Origin: Rutidosis leptorrhynchoides
Lineage: Eukaryota > Streptophyta > Magnoliopsida > Asterales > Asteraceae
Assembly (NCBI RefSeq): GCF_046630445.1
Contig: NC_092339.1
Span: 77,642,001 to 77,706,000, forward strand
Direction of reading: 5' to 3'
Length of the DNA: 64,000 bases
Shown: positions 1-13,077 of the stretch, one piece after another
Numbering within the stretch: the first letter of the stretch is position 1
Layout: every line of letters begins with the position of its first letter
Made by a program: the position numbers and the translations under genes
Notes under the pieces: generated by a model
Seen by the model: the letters and a program-made list of their open reading frames with translations, nothing else
What the model was told of the DNA's origin: nothing
Databases searched by the model: none

Positions 1-689
1 GTAGGCATGTAATCCGAGGGGTACTCCTCCTAGATTGCGTGAAGTAATGTTTCGATCTCCGGAACGGTGGAACGGTAGTAACAGGTGGATTACAATACTA
101 ATCCTTAGGGTTAGACGAGTGGGAAAATGGTTCAGAAAAACATCTGAACTAGGAAAGATAAATTCTCCAAGTCGGTGCAGCGAATAGCGGACATGTAGCA
201 AGAACGAAATCAGGCACAGTAACTACAACAGCCTAGATTGTCTACAACAGTACATAGCATGGCAGTAATAGTAGTAAAAGTAAGCAGTAGCATGCAATAG
301 TAGTAAGCAGTAACATGCAGTAATATATCACAGTAGCATGCAGCAGGTTTCGCAGAAACAAGTAAACGAGCAAGTTGTAGATTAGTCCTATTAGTGAATC
401 CTACTCGGCCTGATCTAGACTCACTAATACTACTTTGTAACTCACACATATATAAAGTTTAAGCACTCGTGTCTAGTATGTAAAACGTAAAAAGCGCATG
501 TATTCACAGTCCCAAAAATAGTAAAAATAGTAAAGGGATGTTATAACTCACAGTGAATAAGCAGTAAAAGTTCATATGAAACGTATGCAAGTAGTAAGTC
601 GGTCCGAAAGGTCTTCAACCTAAGTCAAAGGTCACTAAGTCAGTATGTTGTCCCCATAAGTTTAAAAGTGCAGAAATTAAGTTTAAGTG

Positions 690-690
<1 letters not shown>

Positions 691-732
<42 letters not shown>
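691..732. repeat. (CAT)n microsatellite
   Basis: Fourteen uninterrupted CAT units inside the LTR fragment. Confidence 0.95.
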
Positions 733-1635
733 TCATCAAGGCTAAATTAAGTTTAACAAGAATAGAGATCGAAACAAAAGGCTGACTTTGGACAGCTGTT
801 ACGACCTCTATACAAATCAAAAAGACGTGTAGTCAGTCGCCATGGCTCTATATGTGAGTCCTCTAACCGCTGACCAATTTTCAGAACCTAACTCTTCTTC
901 CTTTGACCGTGGCGACGGTTTAAGTGCGAGGCCTAAATGAAAAGTCATCTACTCGAAACTAACTGTCTGAAAATCAATTTTTCAGAAGTCCAGGAGTCTG
1001 ATCAGACCCAAAAAAATAGCAAACAAGTGCTCTGGTGGGTTTCTTGATGCTTGATGCTCATCGTGGTTCTCATCCTTGATGCTTGTAGCTTCAAATGTAT
1101 AACTCATTGATGTGTTAGCATCACTTTGACCTAGATTCAACCATCAACACACAAATTGTTAAGACCAAGTAAGAATATAACTCACTTAAGAGTTTTAGAA
1201 GGATGATGAACCAAGGTTACATCATATTCTTAGTCTTAACACAAATACAAGTTCTATTTACAACTAAAGCTACAAACTTTCCTTCATTCAAACAAGTATG
1301 AACACAAACTTGATCAAATAAAGTAATGGAACCTTAAGCTTGGATCCTTTTTACACAAGTTATGAGATTACAAAGCTAGAAAGCTTGAATCTTTGGTGTT
1401 CTTGAAGATCTTGAAGCATAAAGCTTAGATCTTCAAGTTACATGAAGATCATAAACACACGTTTTGATCTTTATAACAAAATAAAAGAATCATAAGCTAG
1501 AAAACCTAGATCTAACAAGTAAATGAAGATTCAAAGCTAGAAAGTTTGAATCTTTCATGTTCTTGAAGGATTCAAACCCAAGTTTGAATCTACAAGACAT
1601 AACAAGATCAAAAAGCTAAAAAGCTAGATCCTTGC

Positions 1636-1668
<33 letters not shown>
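1636..1668. repeat. (ATG)n microsatellite
   Basis: Eleven ATG units, the complement of the CAT array 900 bp upstream in the same LTR. Confidence 0.95.
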
Positions 1669-2450
1669 TCGACATTTAGAAGAGAATAAGAAGAAGAAAA
1701 AAATTTAAAGCTTACACTTTTTAGAGTAAGAAAGACTAGAGAGAGAATTAGAGGGTAAGTGTGTGTAATTTGTGAATGAGATCAAGTGTAAAATGGGTGA
1801 GGTTTGAGTGGTATTTATACGGAAAAGGGGTGCTTGGCCGTGGGTTTAGGAGGGATAAGGGGGAGACAACTTTTGCTTTTTGGTTAATGGTTGTCTAAAG
1901 TTGGTGCTTATGTTGGGATCCCATGCAACAATTGTGATTATAGTTAACAAAAATGCTAGTATGTTCCCTCTAATAAATGGGTTTTTATCTTGCATTTAAT
2001 TGGGTCACTAGTCACTAATAATTGGGCTAGTTAAATAGTCCACTAGCTAGAGTAGGGTGGGCTAAAGTTCAACAAGGTAGAAAGTCCAACAAGACTAACT
2101 AGTGTGTTCTAGTAAATTACTAAGCGTAATTAAGCATCCAAAAACACAAGTAATTGTTATTATAAAATAAAAATTAGTATTACGTAGTCATAATATTCCT
2201 ATTATGACCAAAGTTAAACGTGTACCAAGTACATAGCTCGTTTCAAACGTCAAGTGACACTAACGGTCATAAAAGCATTCGGGGATCAAGTTAAGTAACC
2301 TACGTACTTAATGGCACGTTGTATGGTATTAACGAAAGTAATTAATCATTAAATAAGATCCCAGAGCATAAACTAGCTCAGTACGTACATACACGCAGTT
2401 TCGTGAAAGCACAAAGCACAAAAGCAAGTCGAAAAAGCCGGGTCGTTACA

Positions 2451-2874
2451 CATGTACTAATAGCAAATAGTCAAGTAATATTTATGTAATGACTAGCAAG
2501 AGATAACTAAATAATCTTAGAATTAAGCATATAGTGATAACATAGCATTAAACTAAGGCTATGTAAGTTTTACTTGCAAAGTGGCATTTGCAAGATTAAT
2601 GTATAAGCATACATTAATATCCAACACATGTACAAGGAAAGAGCAACTCTTGGTTGGGACTTGGTGATCATCCTAAGTATGTATAGATACATTTTAGATG
2701 TACATGTTTTCCTATAACACTTATGTGTTATCCTTAATCAAGGCTTAATTGTCATTAAGATGTCATTAGGCGTGATTAACCAAGATTAGTGTTTTAGTGA
2801 CCAAAGCTCATTTGAGGATGAATGAGGCAACTATCCTAAGCATGTTTGAACATGTTTTCATAAATTATAGATGC
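2451..2874. other. Unassigned AT-rich stretch
   Basis: No ORF, RNA gene or element end recognised. It is the left flank of the solo LTR that follows. Removing that LTR and one copy of its target duplication joins this stretch to 5694. Confidence 0.5.
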
Positions 2875-3138
2875 CCAGATGTCACACCCCCCAAAATGGA
2901 CCAGGGGTAATTGTGACCAATCATATCATAATACAGTTGTATAAACGAGAACGACTCTATATGAGACTTTTTAAATAAAACCTTTGTTAATAAAACAGCA
3001 GAAGCAGTAATACATGTTTACATTATTATTAAAACGTAAAATAAATGTTTATGAACTAAAATATAATATGCGATGTGGACTCCATGCAAGCATCAAATCT
3101 ATCATCACAAAGTTGCAAACAGCTAGCTCAATCATCAC

Positions 3139-3607
3139 CTAAGACAAAACATGCTTAAAGTGTCAACCAAAAAGGTTGAGTGAAATTCACAGGTTTATAA
3201 ATAATATCCAAAGTTTTAGACCGCAAGATTTAGTTTAAAGTTGATTGATATAGAAATATCAATCTAAAAGTGTTGCTGCATTTTGTAATATCGCTACTAA
3301 ACAAGTTTACCCTATGACACCTTGTACTGTCAGTGTCGTGGAATCATTATTATGTAACCAAAGACCAACGGTCGAATGGTTAGAGACGTTACTCTCAATA
3401 GGCCTATTCACAATAATTAAGTTTTCATTTAAACGTAGCAATTAACGATATTACGGTAGGAATTTAGCATGAATTAAAGCATGACAGCATAGTTAACAAT
3501 TTAGTACTTGTGTGTAAGCGTAAAACAGTTATAAAGCAAGCATGTGTCTCACCTCAAAAGTTATAAAACAGTTAAGAAACAGTAAAAAGTGGGGCTATGA
3601 AGTTCAC
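3139..3607 (-). other. Intron-like module in the solo LTR
   Basis: On the minus strand, ACTAAG|GTGAAC at 3607 resembles a 5' splice site and GTCTTAG|GT ends at 3139. A 5-bp hairpin CAACC/GGTTG (plus 3164-3168 and 3174-3178) lies 25 nt before the acceptor, directly after a TTTCAC branch-like sequence. The same layout occurs in six other LTR copies here. Splicing is inferred, not shown. Confidence 0.5.
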
Positions 3608-5412
3608 CTTAGTAGCACAAAAGAGTATTCCACGAAAGAATTGAACGGAAGGACGTGACCGAGATCTCAACCTAGAGATAGAACGTATGATCAGACATTG
3701 CCTAACAGACAATAGTATATAGTACTATATTGATAGTAATGGTTCACTAAAGAATTTCCATTTTCGGAAGGTTACTATTTATGGAAAGTTTCCACTTATA
3801 GTAATTTTCCAATTTTAGAAAGTTCGGGTTAATCTTTAGCAAGATGTTGTATAACTTTACTCAAACTTCGTTGCTATCAAATAAGTCAGGAATAACCAGA
3901 TGTAACCGGGGGCCCAGGACTCTTGACCAGAATCTAAGTCATGGCATTCGAGATCCACAAGCTTACCCATAAATGGCAACCTAGACATCATTCACTTACG
4001 ACCGTGAGTAGCGAGGAAGTTCACATGAATTGTACATTATCTTTGATTAACCTTCACTTTAGGTTTATATGTTATTATATATGTTATATTATATTTATTA
4101 ATGTATTAACAATTTGATTATCTTATATTATATACTATAAGTTATTATTATTAAATTAGTATAGTTATAAAATAAGTGTTTATTAATAATGTATTGTTAT
4201 TAACTTACATTATAAGCATTATACTTTATTATATAGTATACTTAGTTATTAACCGTAAGTTATAATAATAATATTAATTTAGTATATGTAATATACTTAT
4301 GTTAATCGAAAATCATACTAATATATGTTAATTCGAATATTAATTTATTAAATATTATATTTATAATTTTTATAAACTTAGTTAATTATACAATTCAGTA
4401 GGATATTTTATAAAAATAATTTTATCAAGTTTTTGTATTTATTTCCCACTTTTCTTTATATATATATATATACTCGGTTTATATTAATCAAATTTAATTA
4501 GTTAATAAATATTAAATCGACCTAAATAAATAATTTTATATTTTTTACAGGTTCTATATTATGTAAAAATGTTATAAAAATTATTAAATCAAATTATATA
4601 TCAAAATATTATTTATTTAATGTTTTCTAATTATTTAACCATTGTAATCGGCCTATAATTAAATAAATAGGAAAAATAATTTAAAATTAATTTTTATATT
4701 TTTTTAAAGTATCTAGTGATGCTACTAATCAAATAAAAATTTTATAAAAATATTTAATACACGTTTGTATTTATTTTGTATTTTCTTTATTATTTCTCTC
4801 GGTTTAGAATAATGCAAAAGTAAATTTTTTTTAAATACTAATCATCCCATTTATTTAATTTTTATAATTTTTGCTTGTTTATAAAAGTATAATAATCTCA
4901 AAAAAAATATAATTATTTTTATTACTGTTTAATATTTTATTACGAATTTTATATTGTTTTTATGTTTAAATACTACATAATTCGTATTTAATTATAAATA
5001 ATATTCCATAAATTATCAAAATTATTTTTATACATCATAATACTTATAATACTAATTATAACATGTAAAAATAATTTATATATATTAAATTCGAATTTTT
5101 AAAGAATATATAAAAAAATAAAAGCAATTCGATAAAAAATATAGAAAATACCTCAAGTACTTTCCCAAGTTTGTGAGAGAGTTTTTCCAAAGATTTGATA
5201 CAATTTTTTATGAAATGGAAGTGGGTATTTATAGGAAAAAAATAGTTGGTGAAAAGAAAAAAATATAAATAAAATAAAGGTGCCAATTTTGACAAAAAAT
5301 AAAAACATGTTAAAAATGTTTTTAATAAGTTTTTGTTTTTGAAAATATTTAGTCAAAATTCATGGGCTCATTATTTAATTTATAAAAAAAAATCTCTTTT
5401 TTTTATAAGCTA

Positions 5413-5415
<3 letters not shown>

Positions 5416-5446
<31 letters not shown>
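5416..5446. repeat. (AT)n microsatellite
   Basis: About 15 uninterrupted AT units near the LTR end. Confidence 0.9.
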
Positions 5447-5448
<2 letters not shown>

Positions 5449-5693
5449 GATTAAAATAACTTATCATTTAATTAATAATTATGTTTCATATAGTTTTAAA
5501 TATAATACGCATTAATATTAATATTAACAAAAGTTATTTTATATAATTAGTGTAAACTTTAGTTAACAAAAAGTGTCGACTAAAAATAAATATTTGATCA
5601 ATGTCAAATTTAATTATATATTACGTATGGATAACAACCCTATAGTCAAATTAGTCAATTCAGGTATGGAAATATGAGGGTTGTTATACCAGA

Positions 5694-6051
5694 AGTGGTC
5701 AAACATTTTTCGATCAAAATCCGGACAGTAGGGTTCTGCAGTCGATCCACGGTCAACTGTAGAGTCGACCGTGCAACTCATATTTCTTAAATCTGGGTGC
5801 AAGTCTCTACGGTTTGACCTGCGGTCAACCATGGGTCTAGCCGTGTACCTCATTTTTCATTTTAAACTTTCTTTTGTTTTGGTCTTTTACTTGAGAAAAT
5901 GTGGATTAGTGAACTTGTTTATTTATGTCAAGATGTCTACCATCACCTTTAGCTATGTGCATATGTCATCATCAAAACACTTATTGTTATGAGTTAAGAT
6001 TAGTATAGTCATTAAGCATAATCCCATGTTAACCCCACATTCTCCCCCAAC
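5694..6051. other. Region with repeated GGTCGACC-like boxes
   Basis: Between 5738 and 5850 there are four related GC-rich boxes (CACGGTCAAC, GTCGACCGTG, GCGGTCAACC, GTCTAGCCGTG) in an otherwise AT-rich stretch. Such paired boxes lie upstream of TATA boxes in other LTRs of this window, so this may be a promoter remnant of an unidentified element. No gene is seen. Confidence 0.4.
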
Positions 6052-6539
6052 AAAGTCGATGGTACAATTGACAAGCTTAAAGCTAGGTTGGTGATCCACG
6101 GCTTTAGACAAAATGAGGGTATTGATTATTTTAATACATATGCTACAGTTGCTCGTATCACTACTATTGGGTTATTGATAGCACTAGTTGCGACTCGTAA
6201 CTTAGTGATCCATCAAATGGATGTCAAAACACCATTTTTAAATGGTGATTTGGATGAGGAAGTGTATATGAGACAACCTGAAGGATTTGTTATGCCCGGA
6301 CATGAAAATAAAGTGTGCAACTTGATTAAATCATTGTATGGGCTGAAACAAGCTCTAATACAGTGGCATCAAGAGTTTGATGATGGGGTTTTTAACTAAA
6401 CCAATTTGACAAATGTGTGTATAGCAAATTTGATCAATTTGAAAATGGTGTGATCATTTGCTTGTATCCTGATGACATGTTGATCTTTCGTACCAACCAA
6501 GACCAAAATCAACAAATTAAAGTGTCCACATTTGACTAA
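6052..6539 (+). pseudogene. Ty1/copia reverse transcriptase fragment, broken
   Basis: The reading frame open through 6399 gives a copia-type RVT_2 reverse transcriptase piece with the motifs KARLVIHGF, HQMDVKTPFLNGDLDEEVYM and SLYGLKQA. After a stop at 6397-6399 the domain continues in the next frame (KCVYSKFD, then CLYPDDMLIF) to a stop near 6539. The catalytic YVDD box reads YPDD here, so the enzyme would be dead even without the frameshift. No gag, integrase or RNase H is adjacent. This is an old fragment of an element that moved by RNA copying. Confidence 0.85.
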
Positions 6540-6799
6540 TTTATTGTAATGTATGTATGCAGAACCACACGAATTTATCATAAAGCCTGCAAATCATGTT
6601 GAAAAGAAATAAAAGAAAACATATTACTCCAACAAGCGAATAGAACTGAACGAGCATGAAAAAAAAAACTTATTGAGATTTTAGTAAAAGATCAACTCTT
6701 TTTAAGAACGGCACATGCCTTGTTCAAACTCAACATACTAATTGGTTTTCTTCATGTGTATGATCAAAACCATCACAGATTTACAGGGATGAAACAAAG

Positions 6800-7148
6800 T
6801 TGAAACTCGATTGTGGGTACGAAATATTGAAACCAAAAGTAAGATATCAAGAAGTATTATTTCATCCATACGTAAAACCGTGTATTGGTGCCATGGCTGT
6901 AACTTTGTTGGATGAATTGGTCAAACAGATGTATAAAGGTTTAGAGAGTTTACAAACTTATGGTAGGAATGCACGTAACGAGTGTGATGAATCATGAGAT
7001 TAATAGTTTTTGGGATTTTGGTTGGAATATAACGACGTTTACGTTTTTGGAAAAAGATGAGTTTGTCAACGATATTGAAGGATTTGTGGTTCGTACACTT
7101 GTAGATGAAATTGTTGATGATTTGTTGGGCATGTCAATACACTTTTGA
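6800..7148 (+). pseudogene. Broken C-terminal exon, possibly DUF4378/TRM-like
   Basis: Two overlapping frames (6800-6997 and 6960-7148) form one coding-looking stretch interrupted by a frameshift around 6970-6997. The second frame ends FVNDIEGFVVRTLVDEIVDD followed by about a dozen residues and a stop. The pattern 'W-D-F-G ... DIE ... LVDEIV' resembles the C-terminal end of plant DUF4378 (TRM/LONGIFOLIA-like) proteins. That match is from memory of the family pattern and is weak. The sequence after 7148 is T-rich like a 3' UTR. No upstream exons are recognised, so it is probably a dead fragment. Confidence 0.3.
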
Positions 7149-7565
7149 ACTAAAATGATTTTTGATCACTATCGAGTGAAATTAGTTTTTTTATGTATAT
7201 GATGAAGTTTTCTTTGGTTATTTTTATGAATATATATTTTGTAAAAGGGAAAAAATTTGGGTGGTGGTTTAGTCGATTAATTAAAGGGGTAGTTTCGGTT
7301 GTTTATGGTCGGTTAATGGTACACCAAAAAAATAAAAAATAAAGAAAGAAAAGGAAAAGAAATTGAAAAAAATGTAAAGAAAAAACAAAATTAAGGTTTA
7401 AAAAGGCAAATTATCATTTTGCCCCCGAAGTTGAGGTTAATTACGATGGGTTGCTATGTGAATAGTAACAACTTGGCAATGGATGTCCGATCCATCGAAT
7501 ATCTATCTGATCCGATCTATTTATATGGATACTGATGATATAAATGTATGATAAACGGATATGAA
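7149..7565. other. Non-coding stretch, no gene seen
   Basis: AT-rich with a purine run near 7330-7390 and a short GATAT-rich part at 7490-7560. A similar GGATATGGATATGG tract lies at 11090-11115. The two tracts may once have been one simple repeat, now split by the insertion that starts at 7566. Confidence 0.4.
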
Positions 7566-7593
7566 CTAGTTTAAGACCCACGAAATCGCGGTA
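7566..7593 (-). mobile_element. Helitron-type 3' terminus (degenerate hairpin)
   Basis: On the minus strand the sequence reads ACCGCGATTTCGTGGGT, a few bases, then CTAG followed by T. A short GC-rich hairpin just before CTRR-T is the standard Helitron 3' end. The hairpin has one mismatch and one missing base. The element would extend rightward from here; its TC 5' end was not located. Confidence 0.5.
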
Positions 7594-10500
7594 TTATAAA
7601 ATAAAAGTTGTTGTTATGAACTACCACATTTAAAGAACTTTGTATCTTATATAATTAAAAATAGTATGTGGTGAATTTGAGACACATTATCATTTCTGTA
7701 ACTCCTTATCATTTCCCTTGTTTCTAACTTCAATCAACCGTACAAGTTAAATATTGGTTCCACAAGTCAAACCTCCATATTATATAAAAGCAATATATTT
7801 TATGAAAATCAAGTAATAAATTCTATAAATATTAACTGCAGAGTTGCAGACTAAAATGTAGTGTGATAACCTCTACAGTTCAAATTCAAGTATAGCAACC
7901 CAAAATACCCTTAGAACACATATAGTGATGATCAATAACAATACAAAATCAATTATCACCTCAAATTCTTGAAGACTTTGTTCCCGAGTTATATTTTGAA
8001 AAGAAAGAAAGTAACTGGAGAGAAACTTAAATGAAATGGTGTTCTCAAGTTATTGTTTCAAAAGAAATGGAAGGAAGAGAATGGTGAATTTAGCAAATGT
8101 ATTTCGTGTTGATTCCAACAAATTATGTTCTCGAATCATAACAAATTCAATTAAAAAGCACGGACAATTCAATCTAAGCTGATAAAAAGTTACCCTTTTT
8201 TCTTGATCTAAATACTTTCTGTAACATGTCATAAACATCATGTGGAAAAATCATGATTCCCATTGCAGAATTTGTTGTAATTAGCCCATTTAGAAGCTTC
8301 CAAGTCGATCTTGATCAGTCGTTATATCAGCTGGAGTTCCTAAAAACACAAACACATAAATACACGTGAATGTTATACACATAATGAATTGTAAAATTAG
8401 TACCTAATGAAATGTCACCTACAAATGATGGTGGAGATTCAAAAACTAATAAATAAACTTTTAGTAGATAAAATTTTCAATTCCAAAATCAAAAACAAAC
8501 AAAAACCAATTACTTCATGCTTTCGATCAAAAGCAATAAGGAATAAGAAAACTACCCGCATCATCATTTTAATAAATTTCTGGATTAATGGGTTTCTTTC
8601 GATCAAAAGCAACGTTAGTTATTCAATAGCTTCAATTATTGCAACCATTTAAGTTATATATATTTCACATAAATTTATCGATTTTGTATTTTTAATTAAT
8701 AACAACAACCAAACCAAATTATCAATCATATTTAATGTTTCTTTCCTATATATTTAATATAAAAGGGTATTCTCATGACTGACGCGTTATAACATAAATA
8801 TATTGCACCAAATGATATAATATATATAGCTACAAGTTGTATTAAAACGCTACAAGAAATTTGTTTAGACAGAGGTGTTGCACGTACGGGCTAAGATGAT
8901 GCAAGAACATGTTGAACTTCATGATCAAATTGCTGATGTTGGCTTCAACTTTTTTCTCTAGTTTTCAAGTATGTGCTAAAGCTTTCAGTTGTTAATTCTG
9001 CGTCAAAGTAAAAGTTTATGTGAAAAAGATAAACTATCTACTTATAAGCGGGTCAATAAGAGTGATTTGCATTAATATGTGTGTAAACGGGTACAAATAT
9101 GTGGATAAATATATCTCTAAATACGTATAAGCATTGTAGAATTTGGTGACATGTGACCCGTTGGTCAGTCAAACCCATTTAACCTTTTCAGCTAAGTTTC
9201 AAAAAACAAACAGATTTTGAACTATTGAAGAGCCTTTATATGCAACAAAAAAAGTTCAAACAAAGAAAAATAAATTTGGAGTCCTTACATTCATATTACC
9301 CTCACAGTTCTTCCCGTGTGCCTTTTGTCCCAAATCAATACACTGTAGCCTAATTTAACTTATGAAATTTTCAAATGAGCCCAACTTCCCAATGGCAATA
9401 GCCATTTGATCAACGACATTGGGCATACTCAATGAACGATATCATTGTTCTGCACGTGATGTCCACATTTCATAAATGAAAAGTTATCATTGTAGGCCTT
9501 TGTTATTCATGCTACATATATATGTAGTATAGCAAAAATACCTGTAGCGCACAACAAATTTACTTGACATTCCTATTTGTTTACGGATGACATCTACCTC
9601 GTCCTGCAAATAACTTCTTCATACACTCAATAAATAACTTTCTTGAGCACTTGCGTAATTCTAATTTTACCAATTACTTGTTCCAAATTTAGAATGTGAT
9701 ACATGTGTACGCATTTAAAATCTATATAACATGTTCCAGATTTAGCATGTATATTATCAAATTGAAGCTGGTCTTCATCAAATTGAAGTTCTTAATTTCA
9801 GTTAGTACTTCAAAATGTATTAATATTATAATCCAATAAATAATTGGGTCATGAACACGTAATACCATTACTCAAACATCAAATATAACATAATGTATCC
9901 AGTGAGTGGAGACAATCAGTAATGAACATGTTAAAATTAACAGAGAAAATACCATCTTCAAGCTAATGATTCGAATTTAAACTATAGGCACTCTTGAGAT
10001 TTGAAGTAACTTATTAAATGAATAAATGAACAAAGTAACAGTAATTATGAAACTGTAAACCAAACAATATTAAATGTGAATTACGAATAAGACAGTCGTA
10101 CCATTTCATCCATCAAAATCGAAGAACTATGACTTCGACGTCGGTGACCTTCCTCCATTCAATATGATCATCGTATCATCAGCGGAGATGTTGCCATTTG
10201 ATCCGGATATAAGTAATAACAAACCCTAATCAAATCCATAACAATAAATCAACAATTAATTTTGATATCAAGAAAAGACGCAAAAAAACCATAATTTGAT
10301 GAAGAAGATGATTTGTTACTGCGGAATACCCTTAGAAGATTTATGAATCATGAATCGATCAATCAAAAACATACTATTAAAATCGTTTGATCTGATCTCT
10401 TATATTAAAACCCACATGCGATTGATATAATCCCACAAATAGTTTCTCTTTTGGTCAAGAAGAGATACAAACATGGGTGTTTTTTATTAACTTGTTCATG

Positions 10501-11524
10501 AACTACCTAAACAGAAGCGTAAATGGAATTGGGATTATCATTTGATATGAGGGGCAATTTAGAGAGTTAACCTCATACTTAGCTAATCAAATATATTTGT
10601 TGGCTAATTCTCAAAGTGGATGGCCAGATTTCATATATTGAAATGATCCTATGGTCATTAAGAGTTCCTATTAATTTAAAATTAAATTAATTAAGAGATA
10701 AAGAGATAAAGAAATAAAGAGATATGGATGATATAATTAATTAATTGATAGAATATGGATGACAATTTATCATTCATAGATATATTAATTTATCACCCGA
10801 TATACATATATACTTATAAATATATACATATTTAATTACATGCATGTGTATACATTTACATATCATTATTCGTGTACACTATAAACTACAAAAATATCAT
10901 CGAAAATATAGATTATGAAAATACAACTATATATATATAACATATATTACATATCTTTGTAAAAATACTTTGATAATTTTATTTTATAACAGAAATATCT
11001 TTAGAAAAGCTTCACATCCAACGAATATCCAATAACCTGCTTAATTCAATGGATATGGATTTGGATAGATGAATTATATTTAAATGTACATGGATATGGA
11101 TATGGATATGGATAAGAAATTAAAAAATTAAATGAATATGAATACGGGACTAGCCGATTCATTTTCGATTTATTACCATCCTTAGCAACAACGTATTGAG
11201 TTTGTAAGGTTTCGTGTTATTGTTATGATAAAAAAAATGTCATTTAATTTATGTTGATTAGTTGATGGTTAGATTTAGATTAAAATGAGAGGATGGCCTG
11301 GTCGCTCGTTGCTACCGTAAGAGTCATTTTGTGATATGATTATGTTTATAATATCTATATCTATATTAACTGAGTCAACAGTAAGCGTCGATTTATTGGC
11401 GGCTTGACTGCCATTTAGAGCCTAAATTGAATGTACGGGATTTAAAACTCATAGAAATTTGATCATACCATTTTCATGGCGTCTCATGTTTTATTTTTTA
11501 TATATTTTTTTAAAAAAATTTCTT
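7594..11524. other. Long region without recognisable genes, possible Helitron body
   Basis: No intact ORF above background. Short coding-like pieces exist at 8872-8961 (listed separately) and on the minus strand at 10081-10158. The latter is 25 codons starting MEEGHRRRSHSSS, with a GTAC that could be a splice donor near its end. Both could be captured host exons, as Helitrons often carry, but neither is identified. Near 10690-10740 there are short AGAGATAAAG repeats, and near 11090-11115 GGATAT repeats. Confidence 0.35.
8872..8961 (+). pseudogene. Possible captured exon fragment, unidentified
   Basis: An open stretch in AT-rich surroundings encodes EVLHVRAKMMQEHVELHDQ followed by about ten residues and a stop. 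Its composition (charged, helical, normal codon use) differs from the neighbouring noise. I do not recognise the family. It could equally be chance. Confidence 0.25.
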
Positions 11525-11721
11525 ACTTATTGCCCGGAAGTCCATTCGGAAGCAATCTCTTTATCCGTCGAAGAGAGAGAGGCAGGAATTTCTCTACTTC
11601 TTGGAGTGCATCACTATGGGTGAAAAAATGACTTCTCTTTATTCAAATATAGGGGAATGACTGTCTACATCTCACCTCCCCCATACAACATGCATGTGGT
11701 ATTGGGTTTTGTTGTTGTTTG
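11525..11721 (+). repeat. RTE LINE / Au-SINE-type 3' tail
   Basis: The stretch CATTCGGAAGCAATCTCT, then CTGTCTACATCTCACCTCCC, then GTGGTATTGGGTTTTG ending in TTGTTGTT matches the well-known 3' tail shared by plant RTE LINEs and Au-type SINEs, which end in TTG repeats. The 5' part is not identifiable. Confidence 0.6.
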
Positions 11722-12306
11722 TTTATCTGTTAATTACTTGTTCATAACCATTTATAAAGCTAAAATTTCAACTATAGTTGTACTTTCCGGTGACAAGATC
11801 GTAGCAGTCATTGTTAAGTAGTTACATATACATATACTTGCCGAATATACCATTTTCTTCTAACGTCCTTATCTTCTGTACAGTGAAATAACATGTTTTT
11901 GGTTACTTTTGTGTTGGTGGTTTCTGTTTTACATTTATTTGAAATGATAATTCCAAAATATAAAAATATCCACGATATTTAATACACATTCAGTATTATT
12001 TAAAAACTTATACATATATAATTGTTTCATTGTTAATAAAAATTAAAATAACGGAAATAACAAGAAACTTAGTTTTGTTCAAAATACAATTCGTGAACGA
12101 TCAAAATATTCACGACATTTAGCACATATAGTCAAAAATATACGATCGTATTCTCCCCCATTTCAATTTCATTGTCCAATATTCTTTTTTGGGCTATACC
12201 AAATCAATTGTCTTAAAGTCGTCTTAATTTTGTTACATCGCATATAGTATTATCTTTAAGATGTACCAAATTAATTATTATAAATAATTAACATTGTCTA
12301 AAGCAG
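11722..12306. other. Host-like stretch, no gene seen
   Basis: AT-rich, with no ORF, RNA or element end recognised. Removing the nested elements that follow joins it to 31739 and then to the tRNA-Glu region. Confidence 0.4.
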
Positions 12307-12603
12307 AAAACTGTGATGACCCGGAAATTTCTGACCAAATTTAAACTTAATCTTTAACGTTTCTGACACGATAAGCAAAGTCTATGAAGTTGAATCTCAA
12401 AATTTTGAACTATTCAATTACCCTTCGATTGTTCTCAATGATTCGCGAACAATTATATGTAAATAGATACATATGCTATAACTTGAAAACCTAACAAAGT
12501 GTTATGAAAATGATACTGTGCATTAACCTTATTGGTTTGATTATCTGATTGATATTTAGATAAGTTAACTAAAACGTTTAAGATGAACCAGTAAAACACT
12601 AAT

Positions 12604-12712
12604 TTGCTACAGTATTTTCGAATTGCTACAGTACCTGAAGAGCTACAGTGTTTTCGAAAATCACTATTTGCTACAGTAAAAAAACTTTGCTACAGTAAAA
12701 CACTATTTTAAA
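12604..12712 (+). repeat. GCTACAGT motif cluster
   Basis: Five copies of GCTACAGT spaced 16-30 bp apart, in the upstream part of the LTR. The same motif is repeated in the related LTR fragment at 34016-34135. It could be an enhancer-like repeat. Confidence 0.7.
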
Positions 12713-13077
12713 ATGTATTTTAACAAATAGCGAGACGATGATTTATAGAAGTAAATGACCAAAACACTCAAATGTATAAGTTATATTTCAAGTGATATAA
12801 TTTAGGGATAATTTAAGGCTATATTTTGACTAAGGTACGTGTCCCAAAATGTAAATTACAAGTTTTCTCAGCGTACGAAGGGACACTCGAAAAACCGAAA
12901 CTGGGACATAAGTCGAGTGACGACGTACGACTTATCGGAATAAAAATTACAAGTCACCTATACACGAGAATATAATATAATATATAATTAATTAATTTAA
13001 ATTATATGTATTATATATAATATATTTAAATATGTCGACGAAGATAAAAACAAACGAATGTGACCTGTAAAAAGGGA

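Larger units (their letters stand above)
1..2450 (-). mobile_element. LTR fragment, minus strand, runs off the window
   Basis: Read on the minus strand, this begins at 2450 with TGTAACGACCCGGC, the usual start of an Asteraceae Ty3/gypsy LTR, and continues to the window edge. A TATA-like TATAAAT lies on the minus strand near 1812-1819. A GTGAGT splice-donor-like site lies at 551, and the conserved block GAATACATGC lies at 496-518, as in the other LTRs here. No coding region is seen. The far end is outside the window, so LTR length and type (solo or paired) are unknown. Confidence 0.65.
2875..5693 (-). mobile_element. Solo LTR with 5-bp target duplication
   Basis: The LTR proper is 2880-5688. 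It starts TGTCACACCCCCC and ends GGGTTGTTATA on the plus strand, so in its own sense it runs from TATAACAACCC to GGGTGTGACA. The expected TG start of the sense strand has become TA, a single C-to-T change on the plus strand. CCAGA flanks it on both sides (2875-2879 and 5689-5693), a perfect 5-bp target-site duplication. No internal region is present, so it is a solo LTR left by LTR-LTR recombination. It carries the intron-like module described separately and an AT-rich half (about 4050-5600) without genes. Confidence 0.85.

Noticed and set aside
6..10. CATGT as a possible target duplication of 2451-2455 for the first LTR
   Set aside because: The sequence after position 10 lacks the TG end expected for the LTR, so the match is probably chance.
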